From contig DHOL01000001.1 of NCBI GenBank assembly GCA_002410755.1, positions 1-8,840 of the forward strand: DNA of 8,840 bases. The letters run 5' to 3'. The DNA is from Ruminococcaceae bacterium UBA5391. Its GTDB lineage: Bacteria > Bacillota > Clostridia > Oscillospirales > Acutalibacteraceae. Positions 1 to 6,528 of the stretch are shown piece after piece (position 1 is the first letter of the stretch; each line of letters begins with the position of its first letter). The notes beneath the pieces are model-generated. The model did no database searches. It had not been told where the DNA came from and saw only the letters and a list, made by a program, of their open reading frames with translations. The translations under genes were made by a program, and so were the position numbers.

Positions 1-1349
1 ATCAATACAACCGTCTCAACATGGGCAGTGCGGGGGAACATGTCAACAGGGGTTATTTCCATCGGCTTATAGCCTTTCAGGGCGAACAGCTTAATGTCCC
101 GCGCAAGGGTAGCCGGATCGCACGAGACATAAACAACGCGCGCCGGTGCCATGACGGAGACCGTTTCAATTAGAGCGGCGTCGCAGCCTTTGCGGGGCGG
201 ATCAAGGACGACCACATCTGGACGAACACCGCGGTTTTTCAGCATGTCGGCGGCTTTTGCAGCGTCTGCGCAGAGGAATTCCGCGTTTGAAATGCCGTTT
301 TCCGCCGCATTTTTTTTCGCATCTTCCACCGCCTGCTCTACAATTTCAACACCTATTACATGCGCGGCCTTTGATGCCATAGAAAGCCCGATGGTGCCGG
401 TGCCACAGTAAAGGTCCAGCACAGTCTGGGTGCCGTCAAGGCCTGCATACTGCCCTGCAATGCCATATAAGCGCTCCGCCTGGCTTGGATTTACTTGATA
501 GAATGACATAGGAGAAATACGGAACCGCAGGCCGCAGAGCATGTCTGTAATAAAATCCTGCCCCCAGACGGTACGGCACTTCGGGCCGAGAATGACATTT
601 GTCTTTTCCCGGTTGCTGTTGATGATAATGCTTTTCAGCCCCGGAACATATTTCCGCATCAGTGCGACAAATGCAGGCTCATCATGGACGCCATTCCCGT
701 TTACAACGAGGCAGGCCATGATTTCCCCTGTTGCCTCTGCCTTGCGAAGGAACAGGTGGCGCAGGCGTCCGTGGCCTGTGGATTCGTTATAAACTTCATC
801 ATGTGTCTTGCGATCCCATTCGCGGAATGCACGCATGGCACCGGTAAATTCCTCCGGTTGGAGCAGGCATTCTTCACAGTCGATAATACGGTGGCTGTGC
901 GTCGCATAAAAACCAAGGCTGACGTTTCCATTTGAGCCGGCACCGATCGGGAGCTGTGCCTTGTTGCGGTAATGGTCTGGATTCTCCGCGCCAACGATAG
1001 GCTGCAACAGTGCAAAATGCAGTCCTCCGATGCGCTCCAGTGCATCCTGTACACGCTGCTGCTTTGCGTGCAGCTCCGCTTCATAAGTGATATGACGGTA
1101 AACGCATCCTCCGCAGCGCGTGAACTGTGGACAGTCAGATGCAATGCGGTCTTTCGATGGCTCGATAATTTTCTCTGTTTTTCCGTACGCGCAGTTTTTT
1201 GCAACCTTCAAAATCTTCACTTCAAGTCGGTCGCCTGCCGCCGTGAGCGGAACAAAGACGGCAATTCCACAGTAATGGCCAACTCCGCTGCCTTCTGCAC
1301 TGTATCCGGTAATATTCAAAGGGATTGTCTGATTTTTTGTAAGTTCCAT
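1..1349 (-). CDS. rlmD: 23S rRNA (uracil-C5)-methyltransferase RlmD/RumA family, 3' end cut by window edge
   Basis: This enzyme uses S-adenosylmethionine to methylate C5 of a uridine in 23S rRNA (U1939 in E. coli; the Bacillus relative RlmCD also modifies U747). The 449 readable residues show the whole family plan. An N-terminal TRAM-like RNA-binding region covers about residues 1-60. Cysteines C73, C79 and C82 (C-x5-C-x2-C) plus C161 match the [4Fe-4S] ligands of E. coli RumA. The SAM-binding motif LDLYCGTGTIGL is at 311-322 and DPPRKGC at 383-389. The catalytic nucleophile is C410 in SCDPATLARD, and the probable general base is E445 in the C-terminal HVETVVL. The ATG at 1349 follows a GGGAGGA ribosome site. 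The frame runs off the left edge with no stop, so only a handful of C-terminal residues should be missing. Very sure of the family; substrate position (U1939 alone, or U747 as well) cannot be told from sequence. Confidence 0.95.
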   Translation of the reverse strand, partial: MELTKNQTIPLNITGYSAEGSGVGHYCGIAVFVPLTAAGDRLEVKILKVAKNCAYGKTEKIIEPSKDRIASDCPQFTRCGGCVYRHITYEAELHAKQQRVQDALERIGGLHFALLQPIVGAENPDHYRNKAQLPIGAGSNGNVSLGFYATHSHRIIDCEECLLQPEEFTGAMRAFREWDRKTHDEVYNESTGHGRLRHLFLRKAEATGEIMACLVVNGNGVHDEPAFVALMRKYVPGLKSIIINSNREKTNVILGPKCRTVWGQDFITDMLCGLRFRISPMSFYQVNPSQAERLYGIAGQYAGLDGTQTVLDLYCGTGTIGLSMASKAAHVIGVEIVEQAVEDAKKNAAENGISNAEFLCADAAKAADMLKNRGVRPDVVVLDPPRKGCDAALIETVSVMAPARVVYVSCDPATLARDIKLFALKGYKPMEITPVDMFPRTAHVETVVL

Positions 1350-1377
1350 AGTTCCTCCCAGAAAAGTAATTTTCTTA

Positions 1378-1406
1378 AGTGTATCATTCCAAAGGCCGGA
1401 ATACAA
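1378..1406 (-). promoter_or_regulatory. candidate sigma-A promoter for rlmD
   Basis: Read on the minus strand, TTGTAT (1406-1401) and TACACT (1383-1378) are separated by 17 bases and lie about 30 bases upstream of the rlmD start. The -10 matches consensus at four of six positions and the -35 at three of six, so this is the best local candidate rather than a strong promoter. Confidence 0.35.
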
Positions 1407-1528
1407 GCAGCCGGGGAAGGAGGACTTGGTACAGACTTTGAAAGGACGCGAAAAACGCCTAATTTTGAATTTTATGTGTGCACATTTTATACAAAGAGTA
1501 GAATATTATAAAAGTAGATTATGAAGCG

Positions 1529-1558
1529 TTGACAATTTAGGTAAACCGGAATTATAAT
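1529..1558 (+). promoter_or_regulatory. consensus sigma-A promoter in the rlmD/MFS intergenic region
   Basis: A perfect TTGACA (1529-1534) and a perfect TATAAT (1553-1558) are separated by 18 bases. The sequence upstream is AT-rich, as in an UP element. Transcription would begin near 1565 on the plus strand. No protein gene starts there; the next feature downstream is the strong hairpin at 1653-1691, which is why I read this as the promoter of a short RNA. Confidence 0.6.
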
Positions 1559-1564
1559 GAAATT

Positions 1565-1695
1565 ACAAAGGTTAGAAACAACAATCCAGTATTAAATTTT
1601 GATTACAAGTCAAGTGGCTGGTGCCACACCTTTTCAATACAACTCCTCCCCAAAAGCACAGAAGCCGGCCTTAAGCCGGCTTCTGTGCTTTCTTT
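1565..1695 (+). ncRNA. candidate small RNA, about 130 nt, unassigned
   Basis: The stretch between the consensus promoter (1529-1558) and the terminator hairpin (1653-1691) has no open frame with a ribosome site on the plus strand. Its predicted transcript looks structured. AAAGGT near the 5' end (1567-1572) can pair with ACCTTT (1628-1633), enclosing a GTGGC/GCCAC hairpin. After that comes a probably unpaired stretch with CTCCTCCCC at 1643-1651, then the terminator. A C/U-rich single-stranded seed just before the terminator is typical of Gram-positive regulatory RNAs that cover ribosome binding sites. I do not recognise it as 6S, SRP, tmRNA, RNase P or a known riboswitch. A minus-strand reading (two short ORFs) is possible but less likely, because the better T-rich tail lies on the plus side of the hairpin. 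Existence and boundaries are inferred from sequence only. Confidence 0.45.
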
Positions 1696-1700
1696 GCTTT
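1653..1700 (+). terminator. strong rho-independent terminator of the candidate small RNA
   Basis: Two perfectly complementary 17-base arms (1653-1669 and 1675-1691) flank a five-base loop. The stem has a GC-rich upper half (GCCGGC) and an A/T-rich base, and is followed by a T-rich tail, TTTCTTTGCTTT. The minus strand has only TTTT followed by GGGG after the hairpin, so the plus orientation is favoured. Confidence 0.7.
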
Positions 1701-1781
1701 GCAGCGCATGGCAGACTGCTGTAAGGAAATCCATCTGTTTTCCCCCGAAAAAGACAAAATAAATTTACATTCCTTTGCTAG

Positions 1782-1809
1782 TTGAATTTTTAGGACGGGC
1801 TGATATAAT
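1782..1809 (+). promoter_or_regulatory. sigma-A promoter with extended -10 for the MFS gene
   Basis: TTGAAT (1782-1787) and TATAAT (1804-1809) are separated by 16 bases, and a TG one base before the -10 makes an extended -10. Transcription should begin near 1816, giving an untranslated leader of about 108 bases before the chosen ATG at 1924. The leader contains the 10-bp palindrome GCATATATGC (1824-1833) close to the start point. I see no riboswitch in it. Confidence 0.6.
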
Positions 1810-1923
1810 GAGTACTATTGCGTGCATATATGCTGCCTGTATTATTATTTACCTGCTTTCCGTTTCTCTGCATCATGCATAAGAAAAAGGACGCATCCGG
1901 CACCAGCAGAAGGGAAATCTGTA

Positions 1924-3168
1924 ATGAATCGGGACGCTCGGAATTTTATCCTGGATACAATGCTCAACCAAGCAGTTTACTGGTCGTGTGCGGGCACCGT
2001 GATTGCCGCCCTGACCAGCTTTTATAAAGTGCCGCTGTCGACAGCCAACCTGTTAACAGGGACAACCTCTACCTTAGCAGTTCTTCAACTTGTGGGTGGC
2101 TGTTGGTATGCCCGCACGAAGAAAAAAGGGCTTTTCCTCCGCGGTATCAATATACTCTGGAGAATCCTTCTGCCCCTTACCTTCTTTTCAGTCCTTTTGC
2201 CGCAGAATGCCGGGGTTGCAGTGATGAGCCTCTGCTATCTGCTTTCTGTTGCAATTTTCCAAATTTCCGGTCCGTCTTTAACAGATTGGCTGGTTACCTG
2301 TGTGGAAGGGCACGTTAAAGATAACTATTATTCTATTCGGGAAATGTGCTTTATCCTGCTTCAAACGGTTACATTCTGTGTGATGAGCCTCGTCCTTTTT
2401 CGTGCGTCGGCAATGGGGACGCAGAAACAAGGATTTTTAACGGTCGGCTGGATTGCAACCGTTTTACTGGTCCTCAGTGCTGCTGTTTTCTACCGCATTC
2501 CACTGCCGCAGCAAATCAGTGAATCGCCGCACCCAATGTCGCCCCCAATGTATAAGATGATGTCGGCTCCCCTGCATAACCGGAAATTCATGCAGGTTCT
2601 CCTGACATATATTATTTTCAGCTTTTCCAGTATGTTTATTGGAGGCTATTACTCAATTTATCAAATCCGTGTTCTTAACTTTGATTTTTTCCATATTATG
2701 CTGTGGACAACGATCTCATGCCTTGTACGTTCTCTGGCAACACCTGCCGCCGCAAAATTTGCACCGCGTTTTGGCTGGCGGAATATTACGGCAGCCAGTA
2801 TGGTTCTTACAGCCTTTACTGGTTTTCTATGGATGCTGACAACGAAAAGCAATGTTCTCTATATGTACCCGTTTCTTTCCATCCTTGGTGCAGTGCCAAA
2901 TGCAGGCCTTAACGTAGGGCTCCTGAAGCTTCAGGTTGATACGATCCCTGAGCATGAGCGGAGTGCCTATTTTTCTGTAAACTCAACACTGAATGGAGTC
3001 GCTTCCCTTGTCGGTTCGGCTGCCTGCTCCGGAATGATTTACCTCATTGAAAAGGTTTGGGGCAGCGGGACACCGAATCTGCGGTTTATTTTCCTGCTTG
3101 GTACATTCAGCATGCTGGCCAGCGCAATCCTTGCAATGAGGATACACGGAAACCCAGGCCGCTGCTGA
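1924..3168 (+). CDS. MFS-type membrane transporter, substrate unknown
   Basis: A 414-residue integral membrane protein with about twelve hydrophobic segments in two halves. The segments start near residues 14, 43, 78, 97, 140 and 173, and in the second half near 225, 257, 288, 311, 355 and 386. A hydrophilic central loop at about 191-222 joins the halves. Charged cytoplasmic loops such as ARTKKKG (63-69), the VKDNYYSIRE segment (131-140) and IPEHERSAYFSVNST (341-355) fit the major facilitator superfamily. I cannot name a substrate. The ATG at 1924 was chosen because AGAAGGG lies 9-10 bases upstream and the protein then starts directly before the first helix. The frame stays open back to a GTG at 1822, but that would add 34 residues without a ribosome site and start only a few bases from the predicted transcription start. 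The gene stands alone behind its own promoter and ends at a terminator shared with convergent spo0A. Confidence 0.85.
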   Translation: MNRDARNFILDTMLNQAVYWSCAGTVIAALTSFYKVPLSTANLLTGTTSTLAVLQLVGGCWYARTKKKGLFLRGINILWRILLPLTFFSVLLPQNAGVAVMSLCYLLSVAIFQISGPSLTDWLVTCVEGHVKDNYYSIREMCFILLQTVTFCVMSLVLFRASAMGTQKQGFLTVGWIATVLLVLSAAVFYRIPLPQQISESPHPMSPPMYKMMSAPLHNRKFMQVLLTYIIFSFSSMFIGGYYSIYQIRVLNFDFFHIMLWTTISCLVRSLATPAAAKFAPRFGWRNITAASMVLTAFTGFLWMLTTKSNVLYMYPFLSILGAVPNAGLNVGLLKLQVDTIPEHERSAYFSVNSTLNGVASLVGSAACSGMIYLIEKVWGSGTPNLRFIFLLGTFSMLASAILAMRIHGNPGRC

Positions 3169-3192
3169 ATTTTTTAGCAAATAAAACAGTAG

Positions 3193-3235
3193 GCTCCTCT
3201 TTTCCGTACGGGAAAGAGGAGCATTTTGATTTTTA
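3193..3235. terminator. bidirectional rho-independent terminator between the MFS gene and spo0A
   Basis: GCTCCTCTTTTCC (3193-3205) pairs with GGGAAAGAGGAGC (3210-3222), giving 13 pairs including one T-G wobble around the tetraloop GTAC. On the plus strand it is followed by TTTTGATTTTT (3224-3234), which overlaps the spo0A stop codon. On the minus strand the tail is weaker (TGTTTTAT). It ends the two convergent transcripts. Confidence 0.85.
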
Positions 3236-4009
3236 TGCTGTTTTCATGTGAAGGCGCAGCCGATCGGAAATCATCGCGATAAATTCACTGTTGGTCGGCT
3301 TGCCGCGCGTGTTGTGGATGGTATAGCCAAAGTAAGAATTGAGAATATCAACGTCGCCGCGGTCCCACGCCACTTCAATTGCATGGCGAATGGCGCGCTC
3401 TACGCGGGATGCTGTAGTATTATATTTCTTGGCAACACCCGGATAAAGGCGCTTCGTAACGGAATTGATAATATCCGGGTCTTCAACTGCCATGAGAATG
3501 GAATCGCGCAGATAATGGTACCCTTTAATATGAGCTGGAACACCGATCTGATGGAGAATTTCCGTGACCTGAATTTTCAGGGATGAATCCTGTTCTGCGG
3601 GGAGTTGTTGTGCTTCCGGCATTTTCGTGCAATTCATGGAGCAAAGCTGGCAGATGCGTTCTGCAAGGTCAGCAGCGTTAAATGGGGCAACAGCAAAATA
3701 GGATGCGCCGGAAGTCATCACCTCCCGTTCCAGTGCGGGGCTGGTAAAATTGGAAATAATCACAAAGGACGGTCGATTTTCAGTTGGCTTTGCCTGAAGT
3801 GCTTTCATGACGCCAATCCCGTCCAGCCTTGGCATAAACAGGTCGGTGAGAACAACGTCCGGATGAAGTGCCTCTGTCTTTTCCAGCAACTGCATCCCGT
3901 CTTTTGGAACATAAGTGACGTCAAAACCAGAATTTTCAAAAACTCGACCATACTCACTGCGAAACTCGCTACTGTCATTTGCAATCAGTAATTTCATGCG
4001 CTTTTCCAT
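3233..4009 (-). CDS. spo0A: sporulation transcription factor Spo0A with an atypical receiver domain
   Basis: Spo0A is the phosphorelay-activated master regulator of entry into sporulation. The 258-residue protein compares with 267 in B. subtilis. It has an N-terminal receiver (about 5-122), a linker, and a C-terminal Spo0A DNA-binding domain (about 140-258). That domain is almost canonical: [43 protein letters not shown] and [11 protein letters not shown]. The phosphoacceptor is D56 in VVLTDLFMP. By alignment from memory with B. subtilis, three other receiver positions differ: the Asp pair is N11-D12, the Thr is S86, and the conserved Lys before the PF motif is A108 (VAPF). The ATG at 4009 is preceded by GGGGGAG with a 7-base gap; the internal ATG at 3997 lies too far from it. 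It lies downstream of spoIVB, the usual order. Identity is certain; whether phosphorylation works normally is open. Confidence 0.97.
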   Translation of the reverse strand: MEKRMKLLIANDSSEFRSEYGRVFENSGFDVTYVPKDGMQLLEKTEALHPDVVLTDLFMPRLDGIGVMKALQAKPTENRPSFVIISNFTSPALEREVMTSGASYFAVAPFNAADLAERICQLCSMNCTKMPEAQQLPAEQDSSLKIQVTEILHQIGVPAHIKGYHYLRDSILMAVEDPDIINSVTKRLYPGVAKKYNTTASRVERAIRHAIEVAWDRGDVDILNSYFGYTIHNTRGKPTNSEFIAMISDRLRLHMKTA

Positions 4010-4030
4010 CTGTTGACTCCCCCTAAGTTG

Positions 4031-4045
4031 ATTGTTTATAACAAT
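4031..4045. promoter_or_regulatory. palindrome ATTGTT-TAT-AACAAT at the spo0A transcription start
   Basis: A perfect 6+3+6 inverted repeat lies directly downstream of the predicted -10 and covers the predicted start point. It could be an operator or a small 5' mRNA hairpin. It resembles half of a Rex site (TTGTT...AACAA), but the spacing is too short for the usual Rex consensus. Confidence 0.35.
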
Positions 4046-4074
4046 AGAATACCATATATTGGTAAAAATGGCAA
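4046..4074 (-). promoter_or_regulatory. sigma-A-type promoter of spo0A
   Basis: On the minus strand TTGCCA (4074-4069; five of six consensus) and TATTCT (4051-4046; four of six) are 17 bases apart, placing the start of transcription near 4039, about 30 bases before the ATG. I found no clear sigma-H promoter or TGTCGAA-type 0A box in this spacer, although spo0A in Bacillus also uses sigma-H. Read-through from spoIVB is possible because no strong terminator separates the genes. Confidence 0.55.
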
Positions 4075-4087
4075 TAGGTTGGTAAAA
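4059..4087. repeat. direct repeat TTGGTAAAA x2 in the spo0A promoter
   Basis: TTGGTAAAA occurs at 4059-4067 and again at 4079-4087 with start points 20 bases apart, about two helical turns. An inverted half copy, TACCA (4050-4054), pairs with the first copy as TACCA-TATAT-TGGTA (4050-4064). The elements overlap and flank the -35 region, which is where an operator would act. The binding factor is unknown. Confidence 0.45.
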
Positions 4088-4139
4088 TATTTTTTTGATT
4101 CCAGGGGAAAATCCGGATGGAAACAGATTTTAAGGCAAC

Positions 4140-5375
4140 TTAGGAAGCAAGCTTTTGTTCCTGTTTGCTTACATTTTTGGATTCTGCCAACATGCTTTCC
4201 GCAAAAATGCCATAACCGCGTGTAGGATCGTTGACAAAAACATGCGTGACGGCGCCGACAAGCTTGCCGTCCTGGATAATTGGGCTGCCGCTCATACCCT
4301 GTACGATGCCGCCCGTCTGGGAAAGAAGCTGCTGGTCGGTAATATGCAGGATAAGGTTCTTGGACTGGACTCCGTCGCGGTAGTCGATTTTTTCAATTTC
4401 GATGCTGTAGAGTTTTGGAGTATTGCCGCTAATAGTGGTATAAATTTGGGCTGGTCCGGTTTTTACCTCCTGCTTCATGGCAACCTTGACTGGTTTGCCT
4501 TCCACCGTTTTGTTGAGGGTACCATAGACACCGGAAGCGACATTTTCAAAAAGCGTACCATCGGCCATTTCGTCGGTAAAGTACCCGCGCAGTTCACCTG
4601 GTGTCCCTTTCAGCCCTTTTGTAATGCCGCTTATGGTGACAGGGACAACATCCCCGCTCAGTAGCGGCATCAAGCGGCCGGTATCGGAATCACAGATGCC
4701 GTGGCCGAGGCCGGCAAAACATTTTCCGGCGGGATCGTAAAAGGTCATAGTCCCAATTCCTGCGGTGCTGTCACGAACCCAGAGACCGACCTTATACTGC
4801 CCGTCCGATTCCGAGCGGACAGGGCTGACGGCTGCCGAGAATTTCTGCCCGTCGCGGTTGATGGAAAATTTAATGGAGCTTCCGCCGCAGCTTTCTATGG
4901 CTTTTTCCACATCGGTATTTGTGTCAGTGGTTTTCCCATTGACGGCAAGGATAATGTCACCGGTCTGCAGGCCGGCGTCGGAAGCCGGGTTGACAGCTCC
5001 AGCTTGGGTTTTAATGTCTGAAAGGCCCACGATTACAACACCGTTTGTAAACATTTTAATACCAAATGGCATTCCGCAGGCCACGACGAATGAATCGGAA
5101 TCTCCAACAATATTGAGCTGAACGGTTTTGACTGGGATTGTATGGTACAGCATTAGCTCGGCACGGCAGCTTTCCGGGCATTCCGCAGTGCTTGCGGAGA
5201 CTTCGGGTGTTCCGGTTTTCACAATGGAGAGTGCGCCGTTGTTCCAGCTAAGACTGTCTCCCTGCGTAACGGTATAGGAATTTGCTGTGAAATAATCCGC
5301 CGTCCCAAGAACCGTTGCGAACATAAGTCCGAGAACAGCGGAAAGCGCGGTCAGAAAATTCAAATAACGCTTCAA
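4140..5375 (-). CDS. spoIVB: SpoIVB peptidase (S55 family, PDZ domain), TTG start
   Basis: SpoIVB is made in the forespore, crosses the inner forespore membrane, and cleaves SpoIVFA so that pro-sigma-K is activated in the mother cell. The 411-residue protein (425 in B. subtilis) has one N-terminal membrane segment (about 5-24), a PDZ domain (about 98-185, with FGIKMFTNGVVIVG and GLQTGDIILAVNG), and a C-terminal S55 serine protease domain. The probable triad is H225 in GLGHGI, S362 in QGMSGSPI and D347 in LHITDQ. The 15-residue D-to-S spacing equals that of B. subtilis D363/S378. I chose the TTG at 5375 because GGGAGGTG lies 5 bases upstream and the membrane anchor then begins the protein. An ATG at 5528 is in frame but would add 51 non-membrane residues before the anchor and has no fitting ribosome site. 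It is followed by spo0A after 130 bases. Confidence 0.95.
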   Translation of the reverse strand: MKRYLNFLTALSAVLGLMFATVLGTADYFTANSYTVTQGDSLSWNNGALSIVKTGTPEVSASTAECPESCRAELMLYHTIPVKTVQLNIVGDSDSFVVACGMPFGIKMFTNGVVIVGLSDIKTQAGAVNPASDAGLQTGDIILAVNGKTTDTNTDVEKAIESCGGSSIKFSINRDGQKFSAAVSPVRSESDGQYKVGLWVRDSTAGIGTMTFYDPAGKCFAGLGHGICDSDTGRLMPLLSGDVVPVTISGITKGLKGTPGELRGYFTDEMADGTLFENVASGVYGTLNKTVEGKPVKVAMKQEVKTGPAQIYTTISGNTPKLYSIEIEKIDYRDGVQSKNLILHITDQQLLSQTGGIVQGMSGSPIIQDGKLVGAVTHVFVNDPTRGYGIFAESMLAESKNVSKQEQKLAS

Positions 5376-5380
5376 AATTT

Positions 5381-5388
5381 CACCTCCC
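5381..5388 (-). promoter_or_regulatory. ribosome binding site that fixes the spoIVB TTG start
   Basis: GGGAGGTG on the minus strand, five bases before TTG at 5375, is a near-complete match to the anti-Shine-Dalgarno sequence. No other possible start in this frame has such a site, so it decides the start. Confidence 0.75.
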
Positions 5389-5394
5389 TGCACC

Positions 5395-5409
5395 GCAAAG
5401 TTACTTTGC
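5395..5409. repeat. 15-bp palindrome GCAAAGT-T-ACTTTGC upstream of spoIVB
   Basis: A perfect 7+1+7 inverted repeat, 20-34 bases upstream of the spoIVB start, overlaps the candidate forespore -10 element. The one-base centre suits a dimeric protein site better than an RNA hairpin. Confidence 0.4.
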
Positions 5410-5430
5410 CACGCTCCGGCTTTTTTATGT
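5402..5430 (-). promoter_or_regulatory. candidate forespore sigma (sigma-G/F-like) promoter of spoIVB
   Basis: On the minus strand ACATA (5430-5426) and CAAAGTA (5408-5402) are 17 bases apart. They resemble sigma-G-type elements (GCATA/GAATA and CATACTA/CAAANTA). Bacillus spoIVB is transcribed in the forespore by sigma-F and sigma-G, which is why I looked for such a site. The match is loose and the call is tentative. Confidence 0.3.
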
Positions 5431-5601
5431 TTCCATCCTTTGCTTGCGGATGAAAAGCTTGGACAGCAGAAAACCGTTTCAGTGCGGCACAGCGCCGGGC
5501 TGGCGAAAAACGGAGAACGTTTTGGCAATCATTCCCTATTAAAAAGATGTTTCGGCTCTGTAAATTTTTCAAGAAAAAGCAAAAAAGCCGCTCTAAGGCG
5601 G

Positions 5602-5607
5602 TATAAT
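5602..5607 (+). promoter_or_regulatory. -10 element of a likely promoter for the kinase/HTH pair
   Basis: A perfect TATAAT lies 34 bases upstream of the kinase ATG. No convincing -35 is present at 16-18 bases: the position holds A-rich sequence, and the spacer contains the short inverted repeat CCGC/GCGG (5588-5601). An activator or another promoter may be needed. Confidence 0.4.
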
Positions 5608-5640
5608 GGGAAAGCAAGAAAAAGAAAAATGGGGAACAGC

Positions 5641-6528
5641 ATGAAACATCAGAAAAAAGTTATGGCAATCAATGATATCTCCTGCATTGGGAAATGCTCC
5701 CTGACGGTTGCGCTTCCGGTTATTTCTGCGGCAGGTGCCGAGGTGGATGTAATCCCTACGGCGGTGCTTTCCACGCAGACCGGAGGTTTTCAGGGTTATA
5801 CATTCCGCGACCTGACGGAGGATATCCCGGCGATTGGCAGGCACTGGAAGACACTTCCGCTCTGCTTCGACGCGATTTACACGGGATACCTTGGCTCTTT
5901 CCGTCAGCTTGCAATCGTCTCGGATTTGATTGAGAAATTCAGGGACAGGCACACGCTTGTCTGTGTTGATCCGGTGATGGGAGACGCCGGAAAGCTTTAT
6001 GACTCATTCCAGCCGAATTTTCCGGAGGGGATGGCAAGGCTGTGTGCAAAGGCAGACCTCATCCTGCCAAATCCGACAGAAGCAGCATTGCTTCTTGGCA
6101 AAAAATACCGTCCCGGCCCATATTCCCGGGCAGAAACAGCAGATACCCTTCGGCAGCTTTCCGCGCTGGGGCCAAAGCAAGCGGTGCTTACGGGCTTCTG
6201 GGAGGAACCGGGGCAAATAGGCTGTGCAGTGTACCATGCAGGGACGGACTCTGTCAGGTATGTGCTGAACAAGCGGGTAGAAGGCTTTTATCACGGCACA
6301 GGGGATGTCCTTGCAAGCGCGCTGGTTGGTGCGCTGATGAATGGTATCCCGCTTGCAAGGGCGGCACAGATCGCCGTCAATTTTACGGCGGGCAGTGTGC
6401 GCCGCACGCATGACGCGGGGACGGATCCGCGGCTCGGTGTGAATTTTGAAGCGGGCCTGCCCGGGTATATAAAAGCGCTGAGGCTCTGTGAAGCTGAAGT
6501 CCCAGCCGGGAAGGAAAAATTGACATGA
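5641..6528 (+). CDS. pyridoxamine/pyridoxal kinase (PdxK/PdxY group, COG2240)
   Basis: A ribokinase-fold vitamin B6 kinase that phosphorylates pyridoxal, pyridoxamine or pyridoxine with ATP, so salvaging B6 into pyridoxal phosphate in the cytoplasm. The 295-residue length fits the family. It begins with the conserved AINDISCIGKCSLTVALPVISAAG (9-32), followed by PTAVLSTQTGGF (39-50), DPVMGDAGKLY (110-120) and LPNPTEAALLLG (142-153). The anion-hole and catalytic motif HGTGD is at 218-222, with D222 as the expected base. The ATG at 5641 has GGGGA five bases upstream. The ATG at 5629 is in frame but has only an A-rich upstream region. Its TGA overlaps the ATG of the following HTH gene, so the two are translationally coupled. 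The exact vitamer preference (hence pdxK or pdxY) cannot be read from sequence, so I give no symbol. Confidence 0.9.
   Translation: MKHQKKVMAINDISCIGKCSLTVALPVISAAGAEVDVIPTAVLSTQTGGFQGYTFRDLTEDIPAIGRHWKTLPLCFDAIYTGYLGSFRQLAIVSDLIEKFRDRHTLVCVDPVMGDAGKLYDSFQPNFPEGMARLCAKADLILPNPTEAALLLGKKYRPGPYSRAETADTLRQLSALGPKQAVLTGFWEEPGQIGCAVYHAGTDSVRYVLNKRVEGFYHGTGDVLASALVGALMNGIPLARAAQIAVNFTAGSVRRTHDAGTDPRLGVNFEAGLPGYIKALRLCEAEVPAGKEKLT

Noticed and set aside
972..1511. A 179-codon plus-strand open frame across the 5' part of rlmD and into the intergenic region.
   Set aside because: It lies antisense to a clear rlmD reading frame with all family motifs, and its own translation looks like no protein.
1572..1637. 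A 21-codon minus-strand ORF starting with TTG at 1637 after a strong GGGGAGGAG, encoding a peptide with four cysteines.
   Set aside because: The ribosome-like motif is the complement of the proposed RNA seed, there is no promoter on that strand, and the peptide has no recognisable leader or partner genes. It remains the main alternative to the small RNA.
1603..1734. A 43-codon minus-strand ORF with ATG at 1734 preceded by GGGGG at a good distance.
   Set aside because: It reads straight through the perfect terminator hairpin, has no visible promoter, and its translation resembles no protein I know. The plus-strand small RNA explains the hairpin better.
1818..2027. A 69-codon plus-strand frame starting with a hydrophobic, signal-like segment.
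   Set aside because: It overlaps the MFS gene in another frame, has no ribosome site, and degenerates into random sequence after the hydrophobic start.
4031..4045. A Rex (NADH-sensing) operator at the spo0A start.
   Set aside because: The half-sites look right (TTGTT/AACAA), but the centre is three bases instead of the usual eight.
4088..4139. Possible terminator between spoIVB and spo0A (AAAATC/GATTTT with a T-rich stretch beyond).
   Set aside because: The stem is six weak AT-rich pairs with a 12-base loop, not enough to call a terminator.
4010..4139. Search for a sigma-H promoter or 0A box upstream of spo0A.
   Set aside because: No sequence with both a good AGGA-type -35 and a GAAT -10 at the right spacing, and no TGTCGAA-like box.
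5376..5528. In-frame extension of spoIVB back to an ATG at 5528.
   Set aside because: The added 51 residues lie before the membrane anchor, have no fitting ribosome site, and would span the strong GGGAGGTG that serves the TTG start.
5587..5602. Short hairpin CCGC/GCGG followed on the minus strand by TTTTTT, a possible terminator.
   Set aside because: The stem is only four pairs, and no minus-strand gene ends there.
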